DNA of 64,000 nucleotides from Coptis chinensis (taxonomy: Eukaryota; Streptophyta; Magnoliopsida; Ranunculales; Ranunculaceae): contig CM027381.1 of assembly GCA_015680905.1 (NCBI GenBank), forward strand, positions 69,429,501 through 69,493,500. The letters are read 5' to 3'. Under the pieces are notes generated by a model, which saw only the letters and a program-made list of their open reading frames with translations, did no database searches and was not told the DNA's origin. The translations under genes and the position numbers were made by a program. Shown here piece after piece: positions 37,696 through 48,313 of this stretch; position 1 is the stretch's first letter, and each line of letters starts with the position of its first letter.

Positions 37696-38806
37696 CTAGC
37701 CATGCAACGATGATGGGCTAGAGTCATCCGTCCTGCGCCGACGACGGTCATGCTTCACAGAGGTATCAGAAGAAGAACCCCTATCAGGTGGCAAGCGTCG
37801 TAGAACTTCTACTTGGAATTGGCGTTGTTGGTCCATGAATGCATTCATAGCTCCCCAACACTCATCCTCACGCTGGATGAGAGTCTCCATGTTAGCCCGG
37901 ATATCTCATTGACTATCGCTGATCTTCTCAAAGTTCTCGTGCATTGTAACTTGCCTAGTCCGAAGATCCTCATAGATGGTATTAAGAGAACGCATGCCAC
38001 GATGCAATAGGGAGCCATGGGCTTCATCCGTAGTAGCCTTTTCCCAAACTCCGACATCAAAACATGACGTCTCATCCTCATCTTCCTCACTCGACTCCGT
38101 CTCAACACTCCTATCCTCAGGCAATTTCCACTTCCTCTTAATACAGTTTTTATAAATTCGTGGATTTGCATGCAACTTCAACATAATCCTATCAGTCTTC
38201 GGAACACGGCCCCAATGCATCATAATCTTTTTAATTAAAGCAGGCAAGGGTGCATTATTAATACCAACGCATCGAATCTCAGCTAACAAAAAGTCGAGGA
38301 TGCAAAAATCATACCTCTTCTCCTGCATAACCCAGAGAACGTGTAGACAGTTCGAATTAATGTCACTGACTTTCATAGTGCAAATGACATTCTGACCAAT
38401 CCACTGAGCTATAGCCAGCTGGTTGGTTCTTAGAGACGATTATCGAACACAATGCGACTTCGTATTGTATTGCCATTCCAATATTCTCTCTCATCAAAGC
38501 CTCGATTCCTCTGAACTGGGATTCTTGCACTGTCAGTGTGAGGCGTCTTGCATCAATGCCAAAAATATTAGCCAACACACCTGTACACAATTTCTTCCTC
38601 TTCCCATTCACTCTCGCAAAAATCTTCCTACCCTCAATCTCTCTCTTCTTATAAAAACTCAACACCAAATCGGTGTGATAAAAATTATTCACTGAATACC
38701 GCAACCCTTTCCACCTCCTACTAATCATCTCAGTATCATACAAGGGTGAAAATTGCTTAGAAACAAAAGCTTGTTCCGAGAGAATTTTTCGGTTTTGGGT
38801 AGCCAT
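37696..38806 (-). pseudogene. Plant transposon/retroelement ORF (Athila-type accessory protein)
   Basis: A minus-strand product of about 365 residues in three pieces: 38806-about 38410 (from MATQNRKILSEQAFVSKQFS through RRWKGLRYSVNNFYHTDLVL and GVLANIFGI), a frameshift, 38410-37909 (MKVSDINSNCLHVLWVMQEK, LPALIKKIMMHWGRVPK), a TGA, and 37905-37696 ending in a basic, serine-rich tail. The layout resembles the 'putative plant transposon protein' domain found in the 3' ORF of Athila-type Ty3/gypsy elements. The adjacent upstream minus-strand integrase remnant supports that context. The role of this ORF in retroelements is unknown; it is sometimes described as env-like. Family naming is moderately sure. 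Inactive because of one frameshift and one nonsense codon. Confidence 0.55.
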
Positions 38807-39599
38807 TGGGGTTTAGAATTCGAATTTGGGTGGAATGCAAGGTGAGGAACGAGTTTGAATTGAAGCTCACTCGAAAATTTGGAGTGGGTCGCGGTGGCTT
38901 TTTGGATTTATTTTTTTATTTTTATTTTTTTTTGGTTCGAAATGTTCTTGGAGGCACGGAGAAGGTGAAGAACGCAAAGGGGTTTAAACGAGTGGGGTTT
39001 AACCTATTGTGCCCAAGCCCAGAACAAATTTCAAAATACCCATTCTGTCCTATGCTGCGTAAAATTAAACTAAGATTCCCAATTCGTTAACAGCCCGATT
39101 TTTGCGAATGAGCTATGAAAACGATCATCAAAGAGAGTACAATCCAATGATCTATAAAAAAAAAATCAAATCTAATCGTGGTTGACATATAAGAAAATGG
39201 AAAACGTCTCAAAGTGTGTGCATGACATAAGTTATGTGAGCAAAAAGAATCTAATTTCATAGATAGTGTCAACCCGAATCAAAATATAACTAAATGGCAT
39301 AAATAACAAGAATAGGAAGTTGAGCGAACAATAATGGAAAGACCAACACCCCACCCCCAAACAAATTTTGAAAATAGGGTTTAGAAAATTTGTTTAAACA
39401 CGTGGGTCTTTTAAAGTCAGATTCCCGAGACTTGTTAGATTACATTTTTTTATGGTTTTAACATTTTCTATTTTTTTTTTATGAATACCGATTAATATAA
39501 GGGAAAACAATAAAGCAATAAAGATATAATTCACACCATAGAGAAACATGACTCAAAAATCGAGAAAACATGCAAGAGTGGAAAATATGAATTATGTTA
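38807..39599. other. Degenerate interior of the Athila-like element
   Basis: No frame with recognisable content. AC-rich CCCCACCCCC (39350-39359) reads as a polypurine tract on the minus strand. Most of gag-pol is missing between the primer-binding site and the integrase remnant. Confidence 0.3.
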
Positions 39600-39765
39600 A
39601 ATGTGGACTTAGGATCAGGAGACATTAACTCGTGAAAATATTTTAATCGTTGGACATTAACTTGAAAGGTATTGTTGTTCTTGGGATTTAACAAGGTGAT
39701 TGCCCCGTAAGGGGTGACTTAAGTAACCATAAAAGGACCAGACCAACGAGTTTTTAATTTTCCAG
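39600..39765 (-). pseudogene. Ty3/gypsy integrase C-terminal remnant
   Basis: The minus strand reads GKLKTRWSGPFMVT, a stop, then TPYGAITLLNPKNNNTFQVN and VQRLKYFHE. This is the GPY/F-type end of gypsy integrase (KLKxRWxGPFxVxxxxPYGAxEL, TFKVNGQRLK), which contacts DNA during integration. Only the last 55 or so residues survive. One nonsense codon replaces a family Glu. Confidence 0.7.
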
Positions 39766-40434
39766 TAGATTTCTGGAAAAAAAAATTCTGAACCAAACAC
39801 ACACAGTCAGAACCAAACAAGGGTGGGTGAGTTTAATGGGGTTTTGGTAGGGACAAAAATACTAAAGGAAACAAATTTAAATAGAACTAAGACGGCAGCG
39901 GCGCCATTTAATAAACGTAAAAAGTATGGTTTACTCCTACTTAACTAATTAAACTTAAACAGAAGTAAAGCTATACTAATTTACTCTAAACTATCAAAGT
40001 TCTACTCTCGTGAATCATGCAATAAATGGAGTAGAGAATTTGTTCCACTCCTAATCCTTTAAACATAAGTTTCCGCTAGTTTAATCGATACTAACAAAAC
40101 GAATGAGAGTAATAAATTGAATTATACTAATATGGCAATTGAACTTAAATAAGATGTATTAACTTATACTATGATAATTGAATATTAAAATGTGAATTTG
40201 GAGAAGGGATTAGGGAGATTTGAATCCACTTGATGTACTCCTAATATGCTAGTGCAAGAAATGAGGCTCAGCCCCTTGGTTCTAACTTGGTTGAGTTTAA
40301 ACTCCCTCCCATCGACCCATATCACATAACCTCCCTATTATTTAGGTTTCGTTAAATAACCTCCCTATTTTCCAAAAAAGAGATAAAATCTGGTCTGTTT
40401 TTATTTCCTATTTTATCTTATTTCCTTTTTTACC

Positions 40435-40700
40435 CTTTTGGGATTGAAAATTTTCCGACTATATGTAAATGTATTTTTACATAGTCATATATATATATGT
40501 AAAACTATATTTGCATAGTCATTAGAGCTATAAAAACTTAAATTTATATAGTAACTTTTGGGATTGAAAATTTCCCAACACCTAACAGAATATATGTAAA
40601 TTATGTTTACATAATTATATATATGTAAAACTATATTTATATAGTCATTGGAGCTATGAAAACTTAAATTTACTTAGTAACTTTTGGGATTAAAAATTTA
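40435..40700 (+). repeat. Tandem repeat, about 122-bp unit
   Basis: Two full units and a partial third begin TTTTGGGATTGAAAATTT (near 40435, 40556 and 40682). Each contains ATATATGTAAAACTATATTT and ends ACTTAAATTTA..TAGTAAC. They lie inside the 740-bp element. Confidence 0.8.
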
Positions 40701-40765
40701 AATTTAAATAGGTTAAGAAGACTGTGTAATTTTATATTGTCATATGTAAATACAAATTTACATAG

Positions 40766-40835
40766 GATGACGTCAGCCCGATTTGTCCTTAAGCCGAAAT
40801 TATAAATAAAGATTGATGACGTCAGCCCGATTTTC
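40766..40835 (+). repeat. Duplicated GATGACGTCAGCCCGATTT motif
   Basis: The 19-bp motif occurs twice, near 40767 and 40814. Each copy contains the palindrome TGACGTCA, the ACGT-core site recognised by TGA-type bZIP factors. Regulatory function is inference. Confidence 0.55.
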
Positions 40836-41939
40836 TTTAAATTCGAAATAGAAATTTAGAGTTCACATGGGTATTTTGGTCTGTTTTGGCTTTGATGTTA
40901 TGTTTTAAATAATAGGGAGGTTTTATGCATTTGTCCGCTTCCGGGGTTTTTTGTGCAACCATTTAAGTACTAGGGAGATTAAACCCGTTGCATGTATGCT
41001 AGTGTAGGTTATTACAATCCTAATCAACTAAGATTAAGTGTTTGATCCCTAATTACTCATGACAATCTCTGCCAACTAATAATTAGCATGTGAAGAAGTC
41101 CAATCCATTCTCATGGCGAATCAACTATCCTACTAGAGTGAAACTCTTAAAAGCAATAATCCTAACTATCACATCAAGTCTTTTATTAGACTATTTTGAA
41201 CATATAAATAAGAATGAAATATAATGAAAAACAAACTTTCTTTTATTAATCAAATGAATACTGAAGAACAATAACTTAACTTAAATTTAATCTAATAACT
41301 AAGTCTAAGTCCTAACTATCTATCTCTAATTAATTATATCTATCTAAGTCTAAGTATATAGAGAGTTATGCCTTAGTCCTCTTTATATAAGAGAGGCTAG
41401 GTTTACAATTTCATGCATGGGCTTTGGAGCCATGTTTTGGGCCCTTAAATCAAGCCCAAAACCTAATTACATAAGTCCAAAAAGGGTTTCTCTGCTGGAA
41501 ATTACTTCTACAGTCTTTTCATCTACTTGTTCTCCTCTTATTGGGTTAAGGCCTGGACCGTTAGAAATCTCTTTCTGAGATGGTCGTTTTGACATATAAT
41601 AGGCCCCATTCCGAGGTCTGAGTCCAAAGATACGACCTGCGGAAGTTCTGTTGACTTTTCTGCTCTATTTCTTCCCCCATTGACTTTGACTTTTCAGCTT
41701 TGACCGGGATTTAAAAAGGCTTTTTCTCCTTGAATCTTGGCCTTTAATCATAGAACTTCTTAGCAACCAACCTTTGCTCCTTTATCTCGCAAAAGTTACG
41801 TGTTTCTTCACATATTTGACTCCAATGCCTGAAATACATAAATGTACGTAAATAGTACTAACTCATATTTATTATACACCTAATTGGTCTAAATGTAATG
41901 ATATTAAGGGGTTAAAACTATAGTTTTGGGCTCTTATCA

Positions 41940-44900
41940 GTCACTAGTGTGCACATATGACACCACCCAAACACTCTCAAATGGGAAAGCTTCACATCCT
42001 TCCCACTCCACACTTCCTCTGGAATCCTAAAATCCAAAGGTACTGACAGTCCTCGGTTGATCAGGTAAGTTGCTATGCTAACACTCTCTGCCCAGAATTG
42101 CTCAGGCAAGCCTGCTAGTGTACACATACACCTAGCCCTATTTGTCAGTATTCTAATCATCCGCTTTGTGACCTCATTCTTCTTAGGTGTCCCTCGCAAA
42201 GTCTTTTCCATTTTGATGCCAATGTTAGCACAATACTTCTCAAAACTTGAATCAACATACTCTCCACTATTATCTATTATCGGGTCTCAGCTTCTTCACC
42301 TTGAAGCATGTCTCATCCATAGTCTTCCACGTCTTAAACACTTCCAATACCTCGGACTTGTGTCTCAAGAAATTGACCCACACCTTCCTTATATGGTCAT
42401 CAATGAAAGTCACAAAATATAACTTTCCACCAAGTGAAGAGACATTAGTTGTCCCCCAGACATCTATATGAATCAACTCAAGCTTCCTAGCTTTCAGAGT
42501 TCGATCCATCTCTTGAAAACTCACCCTTCTTTGCTTTTCAAACATGCAATTCTCGCAGAAGTCAAAGTCCGTCGACTCTAATGGGAGTTTACCAGTAGAG
42601 TGAAGTGATATCCACTTTTTACTACGTTAGAGATTGTCTCTCTAATTTGACAAAAGTGCAAATTCAAAGTTTCCTTACTCACAAAATTTCGTGTTCATAT
42701 AGTTGGAGTAAAGATTCGATCTAACCTAAAGTCTAGGACAACTACAACTTGGTTTTTACTTTTAGGGAACTAGTGAGTAAGTTTAAATATTAATACTAGG
42801 TTTCTTTCCTACACAAACATTAAGAAAAACATTAAGATTCAAAATCATGCAACTAAGGCCTTGTCTGATTTACTAAAAGAAAAGGTGGAGAGCTAATCCT
42901 CCTCATGTGAAGATAACTTTTGTTGTTGATTTTAATAAATTTATTTTATTCTTCCTAGACTCATAGACAAGTCCTAATAGAAGAAAACTTGATCCCTAAC
43001 ATGTATGGCTCATCTCTAAGCTCATACATGTTAGCAAGTGGAACCAAGCAATGACTTATCTATAAGCTCATCACTTTGATTCCTAACTAGACACTACACC
43101 AACTATCATTTTGGGATAGGATGTAGGTCTAGTGATCTTCCTAACTAACTTACCAAACCAACAACAAATATTTTCCCTCATATGAGTTGGATTAACTCCC
43201 CAAAAGGGAAGTTAGCTCATGATCCTTGGGATAAAAGATTACAAGTTAGAAATACAAAAAGAGAGAAAAAAAAAGAAAAAGAAGACAAATTATATAACTC
43301 ACTTGCTTTTGATTTATTTTCAACTAGAAGAAAACCAAAGTTTCCTCCATTAAAACTATTACAAGCTTTTCTTACAAAAACTAAAACTAAATAATCCAAA
43401 TGACTAAGGAACTAAAATAATACAAGGTAAGGAAAAAAAAAGTCAAGGGAGTAAATGGAGTGTCCCCCCCTTGTTTTGTTTTCTTCTCCATTTGAGAGAT
43501 ATCTCATTTCCTCCCATGTGAAACATCAAACCACATTTACTTCATTTTTATCCACCACATTAAAATAAAGTGACACCTTGCCTTTTTTTTCACTATTAAC
43601 ACCTAATCTAATTAATTACATACAAGGTGTCAACTTTACACCAATAATTTGTCATTTTTGTGTTGACATGCTCCATGATTGATGACTCATCCAATCTTGC
43701 GGGCCCACATAGTGGGTCTTATATGCAGTCCAATGGCGGTTCGGTCTTTAGGCAATTTTATAACTTCCCGCCTATGCGTAGAGTTCATCGCCCTGATTGT
43801 TTGAGCAGTTCACTTGTCGCATTCGGAGTCCTGGTTCAAGAGGTAGGAGCTTCGGAAGTTTGATGCTTCTGTGCGGATTTAAAAAAATTCATATATATGT
43901 CGTTCCTCGTGCTTTATCGCAGGTTTAAATAATATTTCCATGTTTACTGCGAATACCTGCAAAAGTATGAAAACATATTTATTTCATGATTATTAAACAC
44001 ATAATTAACCAAATTTATATGTCTCAATGGGGTTTCATAGTACACTTTTGGGTGCTTATCATGAAGGACTTGCATTCCTTTCTCACTCATGTGACCAAGT
44101 CTGCGGTGCCAAATATTTGAATCCTCTTTGCCATTTGCCATGACATTCAACCCACACCCTTGTGTAGTCATATAGAGAGTACCATCTTTGTCACTTTTAG
44201 CGACTATTAGAGAACCCTTAGAGACTTTCCAAGTATTCTTCATGAAGATTGTAACAAATCCTTCACTAGCCAATTGACCCACTGAAATCAAATTCTTCCT
44301 CAAATCCAGAACGTGTCGAACATCCCTCAATAACCATGTCCTATCTTTCAACTTGACACGGACATCACCTTTGCCAACAATGGAACAAGATTGGTCATCA
44401 CCGAGAAAGACCTTTCCAAGGTCACCTTTGGTGTAGTTCTCAAAGAACTCTCGATTTGAGGTCACATGGAATGATGCGCCAAAATCTAAAACCTAAGACT
44501 CCTTGTTATTCTCCATCGAACATATCAAAGCATCATCTTCCACTTCAACTACATTAGCTTCTTGATTCTTCATGTAGTTGTCATTCCTTGGTATTTGGCA
44601 TCGGTTACTATAGTGGCCAAGAAAACCACAATTGTAATATATAATGATACTATCATCTCTAGGCTCATCTCTAGGGGCATGAGAGTTCATTCTCCCCCTT
44701 CTATTTCTCGGTCTACCACAACCCTTGTGTACATGCATCCCTTCGCTCTCGGTACTCAAATCCAAACCAGATGTCGAGGCTCCATCCGAACTCCTTCAAA
44801 TTTCCTCCGCTAGTATCATATTAACTATATTGTCGAATTTCAACTTATTCATTCTCGCCGAGCCACTAATAGCTGCAACCGTAGCCTTCTAACTTGGAGG

Positions 44901-45353
44901 CATTTGTCTTATTATCGCCAACACTCTCACTTCATCACTAAATGTAATCTTAACTGACTCCAATTGGTCTTTCGTTTAGTTGAATCCATTTAAGTGGTCC
45001 TTGAAGGAATCATTCTCTGACATTCTCATGGAGAAGAGCTTGGTAATCAAATAGACTTTGTTCACGGCTGAAGGTTGCTTATACATGCACGTGAGTGCCT
45101 TCATGAGAGACGTCGCCGTCTTTTCATTTTCAATATTGAAGGCCACCGACTTTGAGAGACTCAATCGAATTGTCGCCAATGATTTTCTATCTAGCAAATC
45201 CCATTCACTTTGCTTGTAACTCGTTGGCTTCTCTCCTATCAAAGGTTCATACAAATCCTTTTGGTATAGTATGTTCTCAATTTGCATATTTCAATAGCCG
45301 AAGTTTGTACCATTAAACTTTTCTATGTTGTAGCTTTCTCTATTGTTCGTCAT
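41940..45353 (-). pseudogene. Ty1/copia gag-pol remnant, interrupted
   Basis: In minus-strand order: ATG 45353 (MTNNRESYNIEKFNGTNFGY, then a stop); the UBN2-type gag (SEWDLLDRKSLATIRLSLS, NKVYLITKLFSMRMSEN); a CCHC zinc knuckle whose first Cys is Tyr (YNCGFLGHYSNRC, about 44640); a protease with DFGAS in place of the catalytic DSGAS; GAG-pre-integrase (IWHRRLGHMSEKGMQVLHDK); then, beyond a 1.42-kb insertion, CENCMFEKQRRVSF; the integrase core (LELIHIDVWGTTNVSSLGGK, RHKSEVLEVFKTW); and FWAESVSIATYLINRGLS through EEVWSGKDVKLSHLRVFGW. Reverse transcriptase and RNase H are absent, because an Athila-like LTR follows at 41939. Many stops; inactive. Confidence 0.85.
42620..44042. mobile_element. 1.42-kb insertion in copia pol with 7-bp TSD
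   Basis: The copia coding sequence breaks between HDKHPKV and the resumption upstream of LESTDFDFCENC. The insert is bracketed by CACTTTT (42613-42619 and 44043-44049), and its ends, TACTACG and on the opposite strand TACTATG, form a 7-bp imperfect inverted repeat. It contains no transposase. An AATAAA and a TATA-like ATATAAGACCC on the minus strand could mark an LTR-like or gene-derived interior. I cannot assign a superfamily. Confidence 0.5.
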
Positions 45354-45500
45354 GACTTCCACTTGAACCAAATAGCGGTGGAGAATCTCTTTAAGGAATT
45401 TCTACAAACATCTAGCTTGCAACACAACGTTGGTGCCGCAATACTAAAGGTGTAGTATTTTCTTCAAACACATTGTGTACTATGATTCAAATAACTTTTG

Positions 45501-45511
45501 CTCCGATACCA
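45501..45511 (-). other. Copia primer-binding site (initiator tRNA-Met type)
   Basis: The minus strand reads TGGTATCGGAG, two bases after the LTR end (CTCCTAACA). It matches TGGTATCAGAG, complementary to the 3' end of initiator tRNA-Met, which primes minus-strand DNA synthesis in most plant Ty1/copia elements. One mismatch. Confidence 0.8.
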
Positions 45512-45798
45512 CTTGTTAGGAGATTTCACTAGGAAGTCACACCTCAACCTAGTTACTCTCTATCCTAAATGACTTTTCTTGGAGATCACACCAAGGTAGT
45601 CACCCACCCAAGACTTTGGTAGTTATCACCATAGTACAAAATATCGCGATATATTGCGATAAATATCAAGATTTCAGAAATAGATATATAAATATCGCGA
45701 TATTAATTTGGATAAATATCAGTGTAAATATCGATGATATTTGTGGATATTTCGACGATATATAAATTCTGGTTTAACCACGATATTTTCAGATATAA

Positions 45799-45834
45799 TT
45801 GGTGGTGGTGGTGGTGGTGGTGGTGGCGGTGGCG
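45799..45834 (+). repeat. (TGG)n microsatellite
   Basis: About eleven GGT/TGG units with one C interruption lie next to the left subterminal region of the hAT-like element. Confidence 0.9.
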
Positions 45835-46208
45835 AAAGAAAGAAACTGGAGAGTTTCGCAAACCGACGAACAAACTAAAAAAAAGCTACTCCTACCCTCT
45901 CCCACGCGAAATTTTGATGGCTATAAAAGCTCATTTTTCTCCACTCTCGGTCTCTCGCACACCTCTCAAACTCAACGAGTCTCCTTTTATTAGTAAATTA
46001 CTCTGTATATCAATCTTCATTCTGTTTTTGCAGTTCTATAGCTCTACTCTACTTGTGCCTCATCTCCATCAGGTCTAAATCTACCAACGAGATAATTTTA
46101 GCTTCTCACATCCTTGGTAATCTTTAATCCTTTGAAGTAACTAAGACATTCTGTTTTCCAATAATCTTATTTAATAAAAGATGCATTTTCTGGCGTTGTG
46201 ATTTGTAG

Positions 46209-46980
46209 GATTGTTGTCCCTCACTGTCGGTTGTCAGGATATTGGAGTAGAACATGAAATACTGGAAGACTCAATTCCTCGAATCTCCCAAGCTTTGAAG
46301 CTTGATTCTGATCCATCGAGTTTATTATGTGTAAGTATGATATAACAAGACACTTGGGATTTATTCTATCATTTTTAACCATAATAAGAATGTTGTTTGT
46401 ATACTGAACTGTTTTTGTGTAATTTCACTGTATGATCATAGTTATTGGAATCTTTGGCAATTGTTACCTTTGTCGGAGAATACGATCCTCAAGATACTTA
46501 ACACTCAATGCAAGTGATATGGGATTTTCTTCATCACAAATTGGTACTTGGGCTTACTATTTCTTTGAAAAACTGCTATTGATAAGTGAACTGGGTGATT
46601 GAAATTTATTGGTGTTATTCAGGAAGCAACAAGTGAGCGCAATAATCAAGTACTAATAGCTGCTATATCTGCTTGGTCCTTTCTACTTGCAAGCTTGAAT
46701 AGTTGGAGTATAAGTCCAAAGCTTTGGAACGAGTGAGTACCTGTTGTCAATCCTAAATTCACAAGATTCAATTTTGGTATGGTATTTCGATGCAAGAAAT
46801 TTACATGCATTTGTGGTTCGTTGCAGGTCAATACCTTATCTTTTCAATCTACTAAATGAAAGTGATCCATCTGTGGGTATGGTAGCGAGTGAAACACTAG
46901 CTCTTATTATTGAGATTGGTGCTATAGAGAAGTTCTCAAATGACTACTAAACTATTATTAAGCCCTTACATCCGTCAGAG
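46209..46980 (+). pseudogene. Captured IFRD-family exons (interferon-related developmental regulator)
   Basis: Four exons with correct flanking splice sites. 46209-46330 reads LLSLTVGCQDIGVEHEILED, then PRISQALKLDSDPSSLL. 46442-about 46542 reads LLESLAIVTFVGEYDPQDT, a stop, then MQVIWDFLHHKL. 46623-46732 reads NNQVLIAAISAWSFLLASLN, then SWSISPKLWNE. 46827-46980 reads SIPYLFNLLNESDPSVGMVA, then SETLALIIEIGAIEKFS and a stop. This is the central ARM-like region of plant IFRD proteins, nuclear co-regulator-type factors linked to stress tolerance. The 5' and 3' parts of the gene are missing, and two nonsense codons occur. Retained introns show genomic capture by the surrounding element. Confidence 0.7.
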
Positions 46981-47015
46981 GTAAGTACTCACTGTTGAGG
47001 AACCAAAACTCTGAA

Positions 47016-47019
<4 letters not shown>

Positions 47020-47047
<28 letters not shown>

Positions 47048-47049
47048 TG
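47020..47049. repeat. Poly(T) tract
   Basis: About 28 T between the IFRD exons and the antisense dehydrogenase fragment. It may mark a junction between two captured segments or a poly(A) relic on the minus strand. Confidence 0.75.
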
Positions 47050-47123
47050 TAAGTTTAACCAGACCTTTTACCTTCTGAGAAAGATAAGTAACTTAGTTAG
47101 CCACTTAGTTAAAGTAAATTAGC

Positions 47124-47345
47124 ATAAATAACTAAATTTTTGAGATACCGACTTTGCTCTTCTTGAGGTCTACAAGAGCTTTGTATATGCCAACAGTTGC
47201 CATGCTGCCTAAATGCTTGTAGACAAATGAGGCACCTAATTCCTTGTCTCCGACACAGTTTGCATGTCCTCCGCCTTCTTTTCCAATCTGGTTTAGCATA
47301 GCTGCTAGATGTTTTCCCTGCCGCTCGGCAACCTGTTCCAAGTTC
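47124..47345 (-). pseudogene. Captured alternative NAD(P)H dehydrogenase (NDA-type) fragment, antisense
   Basis: The minus strand encodes [20 protein letters not shown], then [20 protein letters not shown] and [20 protein letters not shown]. It matches the C-terminal part of internal type-II NAD(P)H dehydrogenases (family pattern AxVAERQGKYLAxLLNxIGK, [21 protein letters not shown]). These bypass complex I at the inner mitochondrial membrane. Only about 65 residues survive; the Rossmann domains and the membrane-anchoring end are absent. It is opposite in strand to the IFRD and WVD2-like fragments beside it, so it was added in inverted orientation. Confidence 0.75.
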
Positions 47346-47731
47346 CCTGATTAAGTAGAATAAAGAGGCAATGTAACAGTTGCAGCTCGCTTTCACTAAA
47401 AAAAAAGTGAAACAGATGGAGTCGCAACCAGGACAAACTATTCATCTAACTTAAAATAGTAAAAGAGGGTTTCAACATATTCTTGAAAAACAAATAAGAG
47501 AAAAGGACCACATTGGCTAAGGCAAGAAGATTTCATGTTTTATTTTATCGCGATACTCCAGAGAGGAACCAATGCGAAGCTAGAACTAAGGTATGTTCAT
47601 CCACTGGAGAGCATCACTTTTTCTTCTTCTTTTTTCCCTAAAAATTCTGGTTCTCTTGTTTGGGTTATGTTAAATTGAACTTTGTAAGATGACCTCTTCT
47701 ACTGTTGTCTTATGAACCTTACATTCTTCAG

Positions 47732-47842
47732 GAAGAGCGAGAGGCAGCTTTCAAGCAGCTTAGGAAGAGCTTGACATTTAGAGCAAACCCAATGCCAAGC
47801 TTCTACCAAGAAGGATCACCACCTAAAGTCGAACTTAAGAAG
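47732..47842 (+). pseudogene. Captured TPX2 / WVD2-like exon
   Basis: After the acceptor TTCTTCAG, the exon encodes [20 protein letters not shown], then [17 protein letters not shown], ending at a GTACTC donor. This is the conserved core of the TPX2 C-terminal domain in WVD2/WDL microtubule-binding proteins (LRKSLxFKAxPMPxFYxExxPPKxELKK). One exon only, no nonsense codon inside it. It lies between the antisense dehydrogenase piece and the 48314 ORF. Confidence 0.8.
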
Positions 47843-48313
47843 GTACTCCTGGACCTTTACAATTTTCAGCTGCAAAGCTTTCTTAGTCGGCAGAGATTGA
47901 AAAAACATACTGTAGCTTAAGAAAATACTTTTTACTTGGTCTCTTCTCATTGATAGTCTAATCAGTATATCTTTTAGTAGTTGGTGTAGTTTTATTGGAT
48001 TTCTAAGTTATGACAGGATTTAAGTTTATGAAATGTCGAAAATACAGAGGAAATTCTGCCTAAATTTTTGTAGGATTTTTCTGTCTCTGTGTAGTTTGGG
48101 TTTTGTTTAGTTGGTCTGTATCACGTCCTGAGTTTTGTAATAATTGTAGATGCCACGTGTCTTTGGAATTCAGTGACTGTTTTATTGTTTTATTGTTATC
48201 TTCGTTCTCTTATCTCTTATCTCTTATCTCTCTGGAAATGCTAAGGCTAGTTGTTCTTGTGTGCGTGCATCTGTGCTAAAGATTTATACGTGAAGGAATC
48301 ATCATAAGAAAAG

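Larger units (their letters stand above)
40255..40994. mobile_element. 740-bp element with 10-bp TSD inside the Athila LTR (MULE-like?)
   Basis: The exact 10-bp direct repeat TATGCTAGTG (40245-40254 and 40995-41004) brackets the insert, and joining the flanks restores continuous LTR sequence. Imperfect inverted blocks lie near the ends (GTTTAAACTCCCT and, reversed, GGTTTAATCTCCCT; AACCTCCCTATTATTT against AAATAATAGGGAGGTT). There is no ORF. A 9-10-bp duplication suggests a Mutator-like, weak-TIR element; this is tentative. Confidence 0.55.
39891..41939 (-). mobile_element. Athila-like Ty3/gypsy 5' LTR and primer-binding site
   Basis: On the minus strand the LTR begins TGATAAGAGCCCAAAACTAT at 41939. 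It has a TATA box (TTATATAAAGAGG, about 41385-41397) and an AATAAAAG signal near 41245. It runs to about 39910 and is interrupted by the 740-bp element at 40255-40994. It is followed by TGGCGCCGCTGCCGTC (39906-39891), which closely matches the tRNA-Asp-type primer-binding site used by Athila elements (TGGCGCCGTTGCCGGG). The LTR is inserted into the Ty1/copia pol frame at 41940. The exact 3' LTR edge and target duplication are not resolved. Confidence 0.75.
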
